From Chryseobacterium viscerum (GTDB taxonomy: Bacteria > Bacteroidota > Bacteroidia > Flavobacteriales > Weeksellaceae): 64,000 nt of DNA. The number at the start of each line of letters is the position of its first letter. The first letter of the stretch is position 1. The stretch lies in assembly GCF_025949665.1 (NCBI RefSeq), contig NZ_JAPDFT010000001.1, positions 1,550,001 to 1,614,000 of the forward strand, in the 5' to 3' direction. Below the pieces are notes generated by a model, which was not told the origin of the DNA, ran no database searches, and saw only the letters and a list, made by a program, of their open reading frames with translations. Position numbers and translations under genes: made by a program. This document shows positions 8,326-16,775 of the stretch, one piece after another.

Positions 8326-8372
8326 TGTTTAAAGTTCAATGTTTTAAGGGTTAAAGTGGGTTACCCAACCCA
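8326..8372. repeat. GTTTAATGTT-type degenerate word repeat
   Basis: Runs of GTTAATGTTTAAAGTTCAATG followed by TTTTAAGGGTTAAAG. Same word family as 29890-29945 and 41411-41433. Non-coding, just upstream of the MepB-like start. Confidence 0.45.
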
Positions 8373-8420
8373 TAATAGTTCGCTTGAATAACCACCTATT
8401 CAATAGGGGATGGCCATATT

Positions 8421-8470
8421 CCCCTCCGCTGGAGGGGTGGCAAAAATTCAAAGAATTTTTGACGGGTGGT
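8421..8470. repeat. REP-like two-hairpin repeat
   Basis: Two perfect hairpins in tandem: CCCCTCC gct GGAGGGG (8421-8437) and CAAAAATTC aaa GAATTTTTG (8441-8461), followed by GACGGGTGG. A second copy with the same layout is at 39818-39863. It has the form of an extragenic palindromic repeat between genes. Confidence 0.75.
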
Positions 8471-8495
8471 TTATGTTTTATTCAATTTTCCTCAT

Positions 8496-9716
8496 TTATC
8501 CTTCTCCAAAAAAAGCATTTGAACTTCCGATCCAGATGGCATCTTTTTTATTGAAATCAACATTTACCATCGCGGCTTTAGTCATTCTTCCAAGATTTTC
8601 CAATAGAATAGGGCGTTCGTCATTTTCCCGCCAAATATACAACAAACGGATCTCTGCTTTTGAAAATTCTCCGTTGATATCTTCAAAAATTGGTTCATAG
8701 TACACTTTTCTCTGCAGAATATAGTTTTCTTTATCCGGAATGGTATCTGTAATTTCCTTCGTAGGATTTAAATTAACACCACTTCCTGCGAATGAAAATA
8801 AAGGTTTCAATACAAAGTCTTCAAGGTTTTCATTTTCCGGAAAATTATGTAAGAAATAGCTCTTCGGAACAAACTGGTGTTTTAATAATGGTAAAAGGAA
8901 TTTTGAGATTTTAAAGAACCAGTTTGGATGGGTGATCCATTTGACATCCACCTCTTCACGGAAATCAAACTCACTGGTAAGATCTGGAATATTGTCCAGT
9001 TCATCAAATATAACACGGTTGTAAATTCTCTTGATTTCTACCAGAGTTCCATTGTTTTCATAATACAGTTTTTTACCTTCTTTCTTAATTTTGGTAAGGC
9101 ATACTGTTTTTATTCCTAATAACTTCTCTGTTAAAGCAAAATCAATAGCCGTTTTTTGTTTTTCAGGAAAGATTTCAAGAAGGATTACATTTTCAGGGTT
9201 TTCATCACCAACAATCAGTTCCTTCAAATATTTTTTAAAGGTTTCATGAGGCATAGGATTTCTGATTTCCGAAAGAAAAGGGTAAACTTCACAAAAAGTT
9301 TCTTCATACACTTTCTGAAAAGCATATAAAGAGGGAAACGCCTGAAGTTCTATCAGCTGAGGTTCTATTGCTCCGTTTTCGCTTTTGCAGACTCCAAAAT
9401 CTATCGTGAAAAAGTGAGGCTGATCTGTATCATTGGGAACTCTGCAGTTATCAGGAACGGCTTTCTGAAGAAGTTCTGCAGGCATTGCCTTAATCTGGCT
9501 GATAATACTTTCGCTGGCATCAATAAGCTTGCTTTCAAATTCTTTAGTCAGGAAAATAGGGCTTTCTGAAACCCTGAAAGTAGGTGCTGTACCTCCTTTT
9601 TCTGCCAGTATATTTTTTAATTGATTGTATTTTTCATCCGAAAACTCCTGATTATACTGTTTTCTGTATTTTGGAATCATATTTTTTTTCTTTGTGATGT
9701 TAAAAAAATCGAACAT
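8496..9716 (-). CDS. ATP-grasp-like protein (possibly circularly permuted type)
   Basis: 406 residues, hydrophilic, no signal peptide. The late segment LEDFVLKPLFSFAGSGVNLN (~293-312) looks like the ATP-grasp nucleotide loop (strand-Lys-Pro then a Gly-rich turn), followed by YILQRKVYYEPIF (adenine hinge and glutamate) and AEIRLLYIWR with a C-terminal strand. An N-terminal ESPIFLTKEFESKLIDASES region and HFFTIDFGVCKSENGAIEPQ (~115-135) carry acidic residues that could be metal ligands. Metal ligands early and the nucleotide loop late is the order expected of circularly permuted ATP-grasp ligases such as the glutathionylspermidine-synthase type. This is an inference without alignment. A second ATG at codon 13 is an alternative start. 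Last ligase of the minus-strand amide block. Confidence 0.6.
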   Translation of the reverse strand: MFDFFNITKKKNMIPKYRKQYNQEFSDEKYNQLKNILAEKGGTAPTFRVSESPIFLTKEFESKLIDASESIISQIKAMPAELLQKAVPDNCRVPNDTDQPHFFTIDFGVCKSENGAIEPQLIELQAFPSLYAFQKVYEETFCEVYPFLSEIRNPMPHETFKKYLKELIVGDENPENVILLEIFPEKQKTAIDFALTEKLLGIKTVCLTKIKKEGKKLYYENNGTLVEIKRIYNRVIFDELDNIPDLTSEFDFREEVDVKWITHPNWFFKISKFLLPLLKHQFVPKSYFLHNFPENENLEDFVLKPLFSFAGSGVNLNPTKEITDTIPDKENYILQRKVYYEPIFEDINGEFSKAEIRLLYIWRENDERPILLENLGRMTKAAMVNVDFNKKDAIWIGSSNAFFGEG

Positions 9717-9864
9717 TTCTGCCCGATTGTTATAGGTAACTGGAAGAGAGAAGCTGGGCGAGGGACGGTTTCAGGTCTGAAAATCTATAGTATTAATTCT
9801 AAAATAAAAAAGATTTTCAGTAGCCTTAACCGATAATAACTTCCGGCATCCTTCTTCCAGCCTT

Positions 9865-10698
9865 TTAAACCAAAGATTCAGCTTCTTTCAAAATGTTTTT
9901 TTTTGCAAACTGAAGGAATCTCGGAAGGATCTGATGTCTGGTCAGAATGATTTTATCTTCATCGTCTATTCTGTCGATAGTTTCGAGATATTTCTCCATA
10001 CCGAAATTTTCAATCATGGCTTCTCTGTTTTTTTCATCTTTCAGATTTTCGATCAGAGATTCAGGATTAGCTTCAGGGTGAAACTGTGTTCCGAATATCT
10101 CTTCCGAAAAACGAACTGCCATTACCGCTCTTTCCAGATTGATATGAGGACGGAACTTTTCAATCGCCATGATGGTCATTCCAAGTTCTTCAAAACGCTC
10201 ATGATCCGGCTCGATAAACTGGTAAGCTCTGGAATCTACCGCATAAAAAGGATCCTGAAGATTTTTGAATAAAAACTCTTCTTTACCTTCGTCTGTTTTA
10301 TGAACAGGCATTACTCCGAAAGAGTAAGATTTTCTTTTGCAGATATTACCCAGGTTCCAGTGAATACTTGCCAGCTGGAATGAGTGGCAGATAAGGAAAA
10401 GGTATTTTTTATCTTCATTATATTTATTATGCTCAAAAACAGAATCTAGAAAATGGGCAAATCTGTCTTCCCATGCAAAGCCTTCACGATGTGGGTTTCC
10501 CGGACCGCCTGAAGAAATGAAAATATCAAAGTCTCCAATCTCCGGCATTTCATCTTTAAACCTCACATCAAATGTCTTGATGACAACATTTTCTTCAGAG
10601 TTCTGCTGAAATGCTTCAGAAATTTCTTTAATGTTTCTAAAACCTTGATTCACATGATTGTTGTTCATGTCCAGCAGAGCAATTCGAATATCTTTCAT
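9865..10698 (-). CDS. class I glutamine amidotransferase-like protein
   Basis: 277 residues. GATase-1 fold with FDIFISSGGPGNPHREG (~57-73), the nucleophile strand KYLFLICHSFQLASIHW (Cys104) and FGTQFHPEANPESL (His207, Glu209), which complete the Cys-His-Glu triad. The elbow is CHSFQ rather than the usual C-x-G-x-Q: the glycine two residues after Cys is Ser. The family normally frees ammonia from glutamine for a partner, or hydrolyses gamma-glutamyl bonds. The partner could be one of the ATP-grasp ligases next to it, or it may be a gamma-glutamyl hydrolase (inference). Gaps of 33 bases upstream and 148 downstream place it in the same transcription unit as the GCS2 gene. Cytosolic. Confidence 0.8.
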   Translation of the reverse strand: MKDIRIALLDMNNNHVNQGFRNIKEISEAFQQNSEENVVIKTFDVRFKDEMPEIGDFDIFISSGGPGNPHREGFAWEDRFAHFLDSVFEHNKYNEDKKYLFLICHSFQLASIHWNLGNICKRKSYSFGVMPVHKTDEGKEEFLFKNLQDPFYAVDSRAYQFIEPDHERFEELGMTIMAIEKFRPHINLERAVMAVRFSEEIFGTQFHPEANPESLIENLKDEKNREAMIENFGMEKYLETIDRIDDEDKIILTRHQILPRFLQFAKKNILKEAESLV

Positions 10699-10731
10699 TA
10701 CATCATATTTTTTGTAAAGTTACCAAAAAAA

Positions 10732-11850
10732 TTATGAAGCAGGTTCACCATGTGTTATGCCATACTCCGTTTCAGAGATCATATAATCAACGACTTTCGT
10801 GAGATCACCTGTTTCTTTAAAGATCTGAAGCTGCCTGTCTGCGCCGGTTCCGTTTTCAAGAATTTTCCAGGCATATTCCACTTCATGGCGGCATCCCAAA
10901 TCGTCTACCACATCATCAATAAACTCTAAAAGTTCTTTCAATAAATGAGGATAAGGAACAGATTCTTCCTTTCCAAAATCGATCAGATGGGCTTCGATGC
11001 CGCTTTTAGAGGCACGCCATTTATTTTCGTTCAAAAGGAGTCTTCTGTAGCTTCTGAAGCTCAGATTTTGCTGGTGAAGTTTATAGATTTTAGCAACGAG
11101 ACTCTGCATGATTGCAGCTAGACACACCGTTTCATCAATTCTCAGCGGCATATCACAGATTCTGAATTCAATTGTAGGGTAGAATGGATGTACCCGTAAA
11201 TCCCACCAGATTTTCTTGGCATTGTCGATGGTTCCTGTTTTCACAAGAAGATCTACATAACTGTCGAATTCTGCCAGAGAATTAAAATAGCTCGGAATAC
11301 CGGTTCTCGGGAATTTTACGAAGATTTCCTGTCTGTAAGATTTAAATCCCGTGTATCTCCCGATCCAGAATGGCGAATTGGTAGAAAGAGCATACACGTG
11401 AGGAAGAAAGTAACGCATTACATTCTGAATTCTTACGCCTTCTTCACGATTAGGAATTCCAATGTGGACGTGCAGTCCGAAAATAAGGTTTTCCCGGGCT
11501 ACGTCTCCCATGTCATCTACGATTTTAATGTATCTTTCTCCTTGAGTGATATTGTTATCAGACCAATGCGAAAAAGGGTGAGTACCTCCTCCGGAAACAC
11601 GAAGTCCCTGCTCATGAGCAATATTGATGAGATGACGTCTTAAATTCGTTAATTCTGCTCTGGCTTCCTGAATATTCTGGCAGATCCCTGTTTCCATTTC
11701 AATCATAGATTCATGCATTTCGTGTTTTAAATTTTCACTTAAAACCGCTTTGCCCCCTTCGATGATTTTTGAAACGTGAGAAACCAAATCTCTGCTTTCT
11801 ACATCAATGATCTGATATTCTTCTTCAATTCCAATAGTAAACTGATGCAT
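10732..11850 (-). CDS. carboxylate-amine ligase, GCS2 family (YbdK-like)
   Basis: 372 residues. It opens FTIGIEEEYQIIDVESRDLV, the hallmark acidic strand of the glutamate-cysteine ligase type 2 family. MHESMIEMETGICQNIQEAR, GGTHPFSHW, GLHVHIGIPNREEG (metal His residues), FRSYRRLLLNENKWRA and IEFRICDMPLRIDETVCLAA follow, all expected in COOH-NH2 ligases of the glutamine-synthetase fold. Family members activate a side-chain carboxylate as acyl phosphate and join it to an amine; several YbdK-like proteins have weak glutamate-cysteine ligase activity, but the true substrates are unclear. The gene lies 30 bases downstream of an ATP-grasp gene and 33 upstream of the amidotransferase, a tight operon. 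Length and motifs are complete. Confidence 0.88.
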   Translation of the reverse strand: MHQFTIGIEEEYQIIDVESRDLVSHVSKIIEGGKAVLSENLKHEMHESMIEMETGICQNIQEARAELTNLRRHLINIAHEQGLRVSGGGTHPFSHWSDNNITQGERYIKIVDDMGDVARENLIFGLHVHIGIPNREEGVRIQNVMRYFLPHVYALSTNSPFWIGRYTGFKSYRQEIFVKFPRTGIPSYFNSLAEFDSYVDLLVKTGTIDNAKKIWWDLRVHPFYPTIEFRICDMPLRIDETVCLAAIMQSLVAKIYKLHQQNLSFRSYRRLLLNENKWRASKSGIEAHLIDFGKEESVPYPHLLKELLEFIDDVVDDLGCRHEVEYAWKILENGTGADRQLQIFKETGDLTKVVDYMISETEYGITHGEPAS

Positions 11851-11880
11851 TTGTTTTGTGTTTTTTATTTCTTTTCAATG

Positions 11881-12834
11881 TTATTTTATGGAATCTTTCA
11901 CAAAGGTTCCCCAAGTAATATTAGGTTTCCCTGGAACATATTCTTTAGCTTTTTCTACAGCCAGTTTTGCCGCGTGCTCTATAATCCATGCAAAATTTTC
12001 TTCTCCTACAGAATTTCGGTCTGCATCCGGAGCCGGGTTACAGAAATCAATGGCATAAGGAATACCGTCTCTTACAGCAAATTCTACTGTATTGAAATCA
12101 TATCCCAACGCTTCATTCATGGTAATGGTATAATCATGAATGGTTTTTAGTAGCTTTTCAAGTTCTTCGCCTTGTGTCTGATGAGTTGTGGCGTATCTCA
12201 GGTGAGGGGCATTTCTGGGCTCATAAGGCATGATATGGACATATTTTCTGCCCAGGCAGTAAACTCTGTAATAATCATCAAAGATAATTTCTTCCTGTAC
12301 CATCATTACAAGCTGTTCCGTTTCTCCCAGTTTGTTCCAAAGATCATCCGGATTTTCTACTCTGTACACATTTTTCCAGCCACCACCGTCGTGAGGCTTC
12401 ATGTATGCCGGAAACCCTACATAATTAAAGATATATTCCCAGTCGTGCGGAAACTTCAGGTTTCTGAATGAAGTTTCAGAAGTATTGTCCGGTCTTTCAT
12501 GTGACGGAAGCAGAACTGTCTTGGGAAGCGGAATTCCAAGTTTAGACATCAGGGCATTGTTGAAAAATTTCTCATCAGCACTCCACCAAAACGGATTGTT
12601 GATTACATAAGTGCCATTAAGTGCTGCATTTTTCAGGTAAGCTCTGTAAAAGGGAACATCCTGTGAAATTCTGTCGATGATTACCGCATAACCATAATCT
12701 GCACCCTGTTCTAATTTGTCGATGGTAACGGGTTCAGCTATGATGTCTCCACCTCCCAGTTCATTCACTTTATCTATAAATGCCCAGGGAAAGGTGTCTT
12801 CCATACCGAAAAGAATTCCTACTTTTTTTGTCAT
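11881..12834 (-). CDS. RimK-like ATP-grasp protein
   Basis: 317 residues. N-terminal preATP-grasp region (VGILFGMEDTFPWAFIDKVN) and a conserved Trp-rich link (YVINNPFWWSADEKFFNNAL) precede a central ATP-grasp half: LGIPLPKTVLLP (~139-150), VGFPAYMKPHDGGGWKNVYR near 175-194 (Lys loop with a GGGW turn), VMMVQEEIIFDDYYRVYCLG (hinge and Glu/Asp), then YDFNTVEFAVRDGIPYAIDF and NPAPDADRNS (Mg site Asn/Asp). The fold forms amide or thioester bonds through acyl phosphate. It is sandwiched between a 237-residue hydrolase and the GCS2 gene with 54- and 30-base gaps. Substrates are unknown. No signal peptide. Confidence 0.8.
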   Translation of the reverse strand: MTKKVGILFGMEDTFPWAFIDKVNELGGGDIIAEPVTIDKLEQGADYGYAVIIDRISQDVPFYRAYLKNAALNGTYVINNPFWWSADEKFFNNALMSKLGIPLPKTVLLPSHERPDNTSETSFRNLKFPHDWEYIFNYVGFPAYMKPHDGGGWKNVYRVENPDDLWNKLGETEQLVMMVQEEIIFDDYYRVYCLGRKYVHIMPYEPRNAPHLRYATTHQTQGEELEKLLKTIHDYTITMNEALGYDFNTVEFAVRDGIPYAIDFCNPAPDADRNSVGEENFAWIIEHAAKLAVEKAKEYVPGKPNITWGTFVKDSIK

Positions 12835-12888
12835 AATTTTTGTTTTTAAGATGGGTGTATATTTTTTCTATTTGTCTTTTTATTGTTT

Positions 12889-13602
12889 TTAAGAGAAAAA
12901 TGCTCCTATGAAGGTTGGGAAAACCATTCTCCATAGCGGCCAGTCATGGCCTATCCATTTTCTTTCGTCGTACCAAAAGTCTATCCCTTTCAGTCTTAAA
13001 ATTTCGGCCATTTCAACATTTTTATCTTTGCAGATATCCTGATCAGAAGTACTGAGTACAATATGCATGTGTTTGTATTTCCAGGCATCATCATTTCTTA
13101 CAAATTCTCTGGGACAGTTGAAATATACCATTTCGTCAGAATAACCATCCATGAAATTTCTTATGCTGAATGCTCCGGAAAGGCAAAACAGGTGGGAAAC
13201 CACATCAGGAAATCTGAAAGCAAAATTAGCAGCGTGATATCCTCCAAAACTTGCTCCGGCTACTGCTACGCGATGAGTTTTATGAAGTTTCTGAATATAG
13301 GGAACAAATTCCTTGATCAGAAACTGTACATATCTTTCATAGTTTCTTATTCTTTGCTGAGGAGATATTTTGTCATCATAAAAGCTCCAGCTGTCAATGG
13401 TCTGAACATTATAAAGCTTTACTTTTCCCTGTTCTATAAACCAGTTGATACTTCCGTTAAGATGAAAATCATGATTTTGGGTGTATTGTCCCTGGGAAGT
13501 AGGAAACATGATAATAGGGTGGCCGTAATGTCCGGTCACTTCTACCTGAAGACTTGTTCCCAATATATTTGAATAATACTCTGTATGTTCTATGTGAGGC
13601 AT
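12889..13602 (-). CDS. alpha/beta-hydrolase, esterase-D-like
   Basis: 237 residues of the putative-esterase (PF00756-type) family. Nucleophile elbow VAVAGASFGGYHAANFAFRF with predicted Ser118. A later STSDQDICKD supplies the acid, and KWIGHDWPLWR at ~215-225 supplies His219. The opening GHYGHPIIMFPTSQGQY is a typical strand and oxyanion loop. Likely cytosolic carboxylesterase, thioesterase or amide-cleaving enzyme. It is translated from the same transcript as the surrounding ligases, so it may release or trim the product of the pathway (inference). It starts 28 bases after the stop of the small ATG-less ORF. Confidence 0.82.
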   Translation of the reverse strand: MPHIEHTEYYSNILGTSLQVEVTGHYGHPIIMFPTSQGQYTQNHDFHLNGSINWFIEQGKVKLYNVQTIDSWSFYDDKISPQQRIRNYERYVQFLIKEFVPYIQKLHKTHRVAVAGASFGGYHAANFAFRFPDVVSHLFCLSGAFSIRNFMDGYSDEMVYFNCPREFVRNDDAWKYKHMHIVLSTSDQDICKDKNVEMAEILRLKGIDFWYDERKWIGHDWPLWRMVFPTFIGAFFS

Positions 13603-13630
13603 TTTTCCTTGTTTAATTTTAATATTGCAC

Positions 13631-13909
13631 TTATATTAATTTGATAAATTCAATTCCTCCAAGCTGATCTTTTTCTAAAATATCCAGTACGATTGTTCCT
13701 GATTTCGGATGTTCGAGGATTATATTTTCTTTAAAGATCCATTTTGATCCAGGTTTGTTGGCGTGAGTTGAGTCAACGAACTGATAATATGCTTTGCTTT
13801 GCCATTTTCCCGGACTTATGTTTTCTAAATTACATTTTAGTTTGGAATCTTCTAGCAGATTATATATTATGAATTCAATAATATTTTGAATATCAATGTC
13901 ACGTTTTAT
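13631..13909 (-). CDS. small ORF without an ATG, unknown function
   Basis: On the minus strand the frame between the ATP-grasp stop (13913-13915) and a TAA at 13631-13633 is open for about 94 codons and reads like real protein. Examples are DIDIQNIIEFIIYNLLED, NISPGKWQSKAYYQFVDS and SGTIVLDILEKDQLGGIEF. There is no ATG, GTG or TTG start. The most likely start is an ATA at 13907-13909, where a single G to A change would have destroyed ATG-AAA-CGT. It is also in the same frame as the upstream gene, separated from it only by the TAA and one codon. It is either a small gene started at a rare codon (ATA/ATT), a start-mutated pseudogene, or a readthrough tail. I do not recognise the family; it is mixed alpha/beta with no cysteine pairs or membrane segment. 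Coding status is inferred from composition only. Confidence 0.45.
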   Translation of the reverse strand: MKRDIDIQNIIEFIIYNLLEDSKLKCNLENISPGKWQSKAYYQFVDSTHANKPGSKWIFKENIILEHPKSGTIVLDILEKDQLGGIEFIKLI

Positions 13910-13912
13910 TTT

Positions 13913-15127
13913 TTAGGAACTCAACTTATTGCTTTTGGGAGGGAGAATATTCAGCATATCTGCATGAATCATTTCTGCTGCAGAGTCCAGTCTCTCCTGT
14001 ACCACGGAGGCATCACCGGATTTGTAAACAATCCCGACGTGATAATCTATCGGAAGAAATTTTACAACTTCTTCACATTCAAAACTGCTGTAATCAGGTT
14101 CTTTATCTTTAATCAGAGCAACAATCAGCCCTGAATAATATCCTGTGGGTGGTGAAACACTGTAATCACTGCCTCTCAGAAGAGCATCTTCAATTTTAGC
14201 CCATTCTCTCCAGATATTGATGCCGCTTGATGCTTCTACCAGGTCCGGAATATGAGCACCACCAACCCTTGAGGAGGTTTCAAGGAAATACCATTTGCCA
14301 TCTTCTTTTCCACGGATAAATTCTGTATGGGTAGCGCCATTGATCAATCCGAAATTGGAAAGTACTCTGGCATTGATTTCTTCCAGAGCTTTGAACTCTT
14401 CGGAATACCGGCCTAAAGTCTTGGACCGGAATACGCCGCCTTCATGGGAAACCTGCATAGGAGGAGCAAGGTATTTTGAAGCAGAAGTGAATACAATTTT
14501 TTTATTAAAAGTAAGGCTGTCCACATGGTAAACGTCTCCAGGTTTAAAACTTTCCAGTAAAAAAAGATGACGTTCTTCTCCCAGTGTTTCTAATGCCTCA
14601 TAAAGCTGTTCTTTGGAGGTTATTTTCTTGATTCCTGATGCTGAAGCTTCAGAGCGGGGTTTCAGTACCCATGGCGCAGGAACGCGGTCTGTAAATTCAT
14701 TGACTTCATTATCATTGAATACAGCTGTAAATTCAGGAACACTGATCTCTGAATCTTTTGCTTTTTGGCGCATAGCCAGTTTATCCCTGAAATATCGGTG
14801 TGTAGTCTGTCCCATTCCCGGAATGCGGAATGTTTCCCTGATTAATGCAGCTTTTTCTACGTCATAATCATCCAATGCCACTACAGCATCTACTTTTCTG
14901 GTTTTCATCAGGTGGGAAAATCCCTGAATCAGATGCTCCAGATTCCATACGGACGGTTTGAGTTCCGGCATATAAAATACCTCATCAATTGCGTGCCAGG
15001 GCCAGTTTTTTTCTTTAAGATTTTCTGAGGTTACTAAAATGATTTTATTGCCGAGATTCTTCATTTCGTCCATAAAATCGTAGCCTTTGTAATAGCACGA
15101 AATACACACAATAGTTTTCTTCTCCAT
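13913..15127 (-). CDS. ATP-grasp ligase
   Basis: 404 residues in three parts like carbamoyl-phosphate-synthase-type ATP-grasp ligases. Pre-ATP domain: KTIVCISCYYKGYDFMDEMK, then WPWHAIDEVFYMPEL and DAVVALDDYDVEKAALIRET. ATP-grasp core: TTHRYFRDKLAMRQKAKDSE, VPAPWVLKPRSEASASGIKK (~149-168, Lys plus Ser-rich loop), LFLLESFKPGDVYHVDSLTF (hinge), HTEFIRGKEDGKWYFLETSS and RVGGAHIPDLVEASSGINIW (Mg site and base). C-terminal domain ~310-404. The family typically ligates amino acids (for example L-amino-acid ligases). First gene of the tight minus-strand block that runs through hydrolase, ATP-grasp, GCS2 and amidotransferase. A 17-bp inverted repeat lies 18 bases in front of its ATG. Substrates are unknown. 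Confidence 0.85.
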   Translation of the reverse strand: MEKKTIVCISCYYKGYDFMDEMKNLGNKIILVTSENLKEKNWPWHAIDEVFYMPELKPSVWNLEHLIQGFSHLMKTRKVDAVVALDDYDVEKAALIRETFRIPGMGQTTHRYFRDKLAMRQKAKDSEISVPEFTAVFNDNEVNEFTDRVPAPWVLKPRSEASASGIKKITSKEQLYEALETLGEERHLFLLESFKPGDVYHVDSLTFNKKIVFTSASKYLAPPMQVSHEGGVFRSKTLGRYSEEFKALEEINARVLSNFGLINGATHTEFIRGKEDGKWYFLETSSRVGGAHIPDLVEASSGINIWREWAKIEDALLRGSDYSVSPPTGYYSGLIVALIKDKEPDYSSFECEEVVKFLPIDYHVGIVYKSGDASVVQERLDSAAEMIHADMLNILPPKSNKLSS

Positions 15128-15145
15128 ATAATGTTTTTTAATGTT

Positions 15146-15231
15146 TAGTGAATTTTCAAAAATAAAAGCATTTGTTTATTATTTTATTAATACTAAAAAA
15201 TGTAATATCGTGCGTTTTTGAAAATTCACTA
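15146..15231. repeat. 17-bp perfect inverted repeat around 52 bases
   Basis: TAGTGAATTTTCAAAAA at 15146-15162 and its exact complement at 15215-15231 enclose 52 AT-rich bases. It lies between the M17 aminopeptidase stop and the ATP-grasp ATG, so it could be a transcript stem-loop, an operator pair, or a small inverted-repeat insertion. No T-run follows on either strand, so it is not a standard terminator. Confidence 0.8.
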
Positions 15232-15268
15232 ATCAATTATACAGAGTTTTTTTGTAAAAAACTAATTT

Positions 15269-16684
15269 TTAGTGATAATTTTCAATTAAGTTCACGAGGA
15301 GTTGAACCCCGAAACCTGTTGCTGCTTTTTCTTTGGCATAGCCTACACTTCCGAAGGCTACTCCGGCAATATCCAAATGAGCCCATTTAGGGTGGTTTTC
15401 AATGAATTGCTCTAAGAATTTTGCTGCAATAATGCAGTCCCCAACAGGCTTCATAGAGATGTTTTTCATATCGGCTACATCAGACTGAATATCGTCTTTC
15501 CAGACGTCCCATAAAGGGAGATTCCATACTCTTTGATTGGTTTGATCTCCGGTTTTTATCAGATTATTTTTCAGCTCCTCATTATTGGAGAACATCGCGG
15601 CACAAGTGTCTCCAAACATACGTACAGAGCTTCCTGTTAAAGTAGCCAGATCAATAAGAAAATCTGTTTTGTAGTTTTTAGAAAGATAAGATAATCCGTC
15701 TGCAAGGATTAAACGGCCTTCGGCATCAGTATCAAGTACTTCAATGGTTTTTCCGTTGTAGGCTGTAATCACATCACTTGGAAGCAGCGCTTTTTCTGAA
15801 ACAGCATTATCTGTAATAGGAAGAACAGCAATAATGTTCACAGGAAGTTGCATTTCTGCAGCATAAATTAAAGTTCCCAAAACAGCTGTAGCGCCTCCCA
15901 TATCAGACTTCATATAATGCAGATTGGCAGAGCTTTTTATTGATATTCCTCCGGTATCAAACAACACACATTTTCCAACCAGTCCGAAAGTCTTGGCATT
16001 TTTAACCGTAGTTTTATATTCTAAAATAGTGAATGCTGCATCATAAGCACTTCCTTGATTGACAGAAAGATAAGCGCCCAATCCAAGCTCTTCACATTTC
16101 TTCCTGTTGAATACAGTATATTTTAATTCATATTTTTTTGCCAGATTTTTAAGGTAAGCACTTAAAATATCCGGTTTTTTAAGATTGGCAGGTTTGTTGA
16201 GCCAGTCCTGACATGCGGTCTGTCCGTTAATCAGAGCTTCTGTTTTCTGACTGATATGGTCTAATTTTTTCTGGCTTACATTTTCAAAATGCAGTTCAAA
16301 TTTTGCGTTCCAGAAAGTGTTTTTTTTTTCAAAAGGATAATTGTAGGTTCCGGCTAAAAGTCCTTTTACAAATTCCTCAAATTGTTTTTCATTCATGAAA
16401 TCTGCAAGAGCTAACGTAGGTACTGCCTGCAGTTTTTCTTTCTGTGTTTGTGAGAATTTAGCTGCAACCTGCTGGATTTCAAAATTTTGTAATGTGGATT
16501 TTCCTAATCCAATGAAATAGGTAATTCCTTCTTCATGAGCATTGATGAAAACTTCATACTTCTTACCCGTAAAAAAAGTAGCAATGTTTTTATTGAAATT
16601 TTTACTGGATTTTGTCCATTCTTCCTCTGTAAATAGGTGGAAGACCTGAGTGTAATTTTTGTTTTTTTTATTAATTAGTTTCAT
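15269..16684 (-). CDS. leucyl aminopeptidase, family M17
   Basis: 471 residues. Catalytic C-terminal domain (~165-471) with the M17 hallmarks: VGKCVLFDTGGISIKSSANL, MKSDMGGATAVLGTLIYAAE (Lys/Asp metal ligands), VITAYNGKTIEVLDTDAEGR (the NTDAEGRL-type signature with both metal acids and the Arg), then DLATLTGSSVRMFGDTCAAM. The N-terminal regulatory domain is diverged. These cytosolic two-metal enzymes remove N-terminal residues and split dipeptides; some act on Cys-Gly. Being between two alpha/beta-hydrolases and upstream of the ligase block, it may finish off dipeptides from the cluster's product, but M17 enzymes are also housekeeping. A 141-base gap with a long inverted repeat separates it from the ligases. 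Confidence 0.9.
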   Translation of the reverse strand: MKLINKKNKNYTQVFHLFTEEEWTKSSKNFNKNIATFFTGKKYEVFINAHEEGITYFIGLGKSTLQNFEIQQVAAKFSQTQKEKLQAVPTLALADFMNEKQFEEFVKGLLAGTYNYPFEKKNTFWNAKFELHFENVSQKKLDHISQKTEALINGQTACQDWLNKPANLKKPDILSAYLKNLAKKYELKYTVFNRKKCEELGLGAYLSVNQGSAYDAAFTILEYKTTVKNAKTFGLVGKCVLFDTGGISIKSSANLHYMKSDMGGATAVLGTLIYAAEMQLPVNIIAVLPITDNAVSEKALLPSDVITAYNGKTIEVLDTDAEGRLILADGLSYLSKNYKTDFLIDLATLTGSSVRMFGDTCAAMFSNNEELKNNLIKTGDQTNQRVWNLPLWDVWKDDIQSDVADMKNISMKPVGDCIIAAKFLEQFIENHPKWAHLDIAGVAFGSVGYAKEKAATGFGVQLLVNLIENYH

Positions 16685-16775
16685 AAATAGATATTATATT
16701 TTTCTAAGATCATACACAATCACCTTCCCATTTGTTCTTGTCTTTCTGAAAATCTTCTTCAGCGATTTTGTAAGC

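Noticed and set aside
8410..8700. Plus-strand frame across the REP-like repeat and the permuted ATP-grasp gene
   Set aside because: It is an antisense shadow of the minus-strand gene and runs through the repeat.
13907..13915. Selenocysteine or pyrrolysine readthrough behind the ATP-grasp stop
   Set aside because: The stop is UAA, which neither recoding system uses, so only ordinary readthrough or a separate start would fit.
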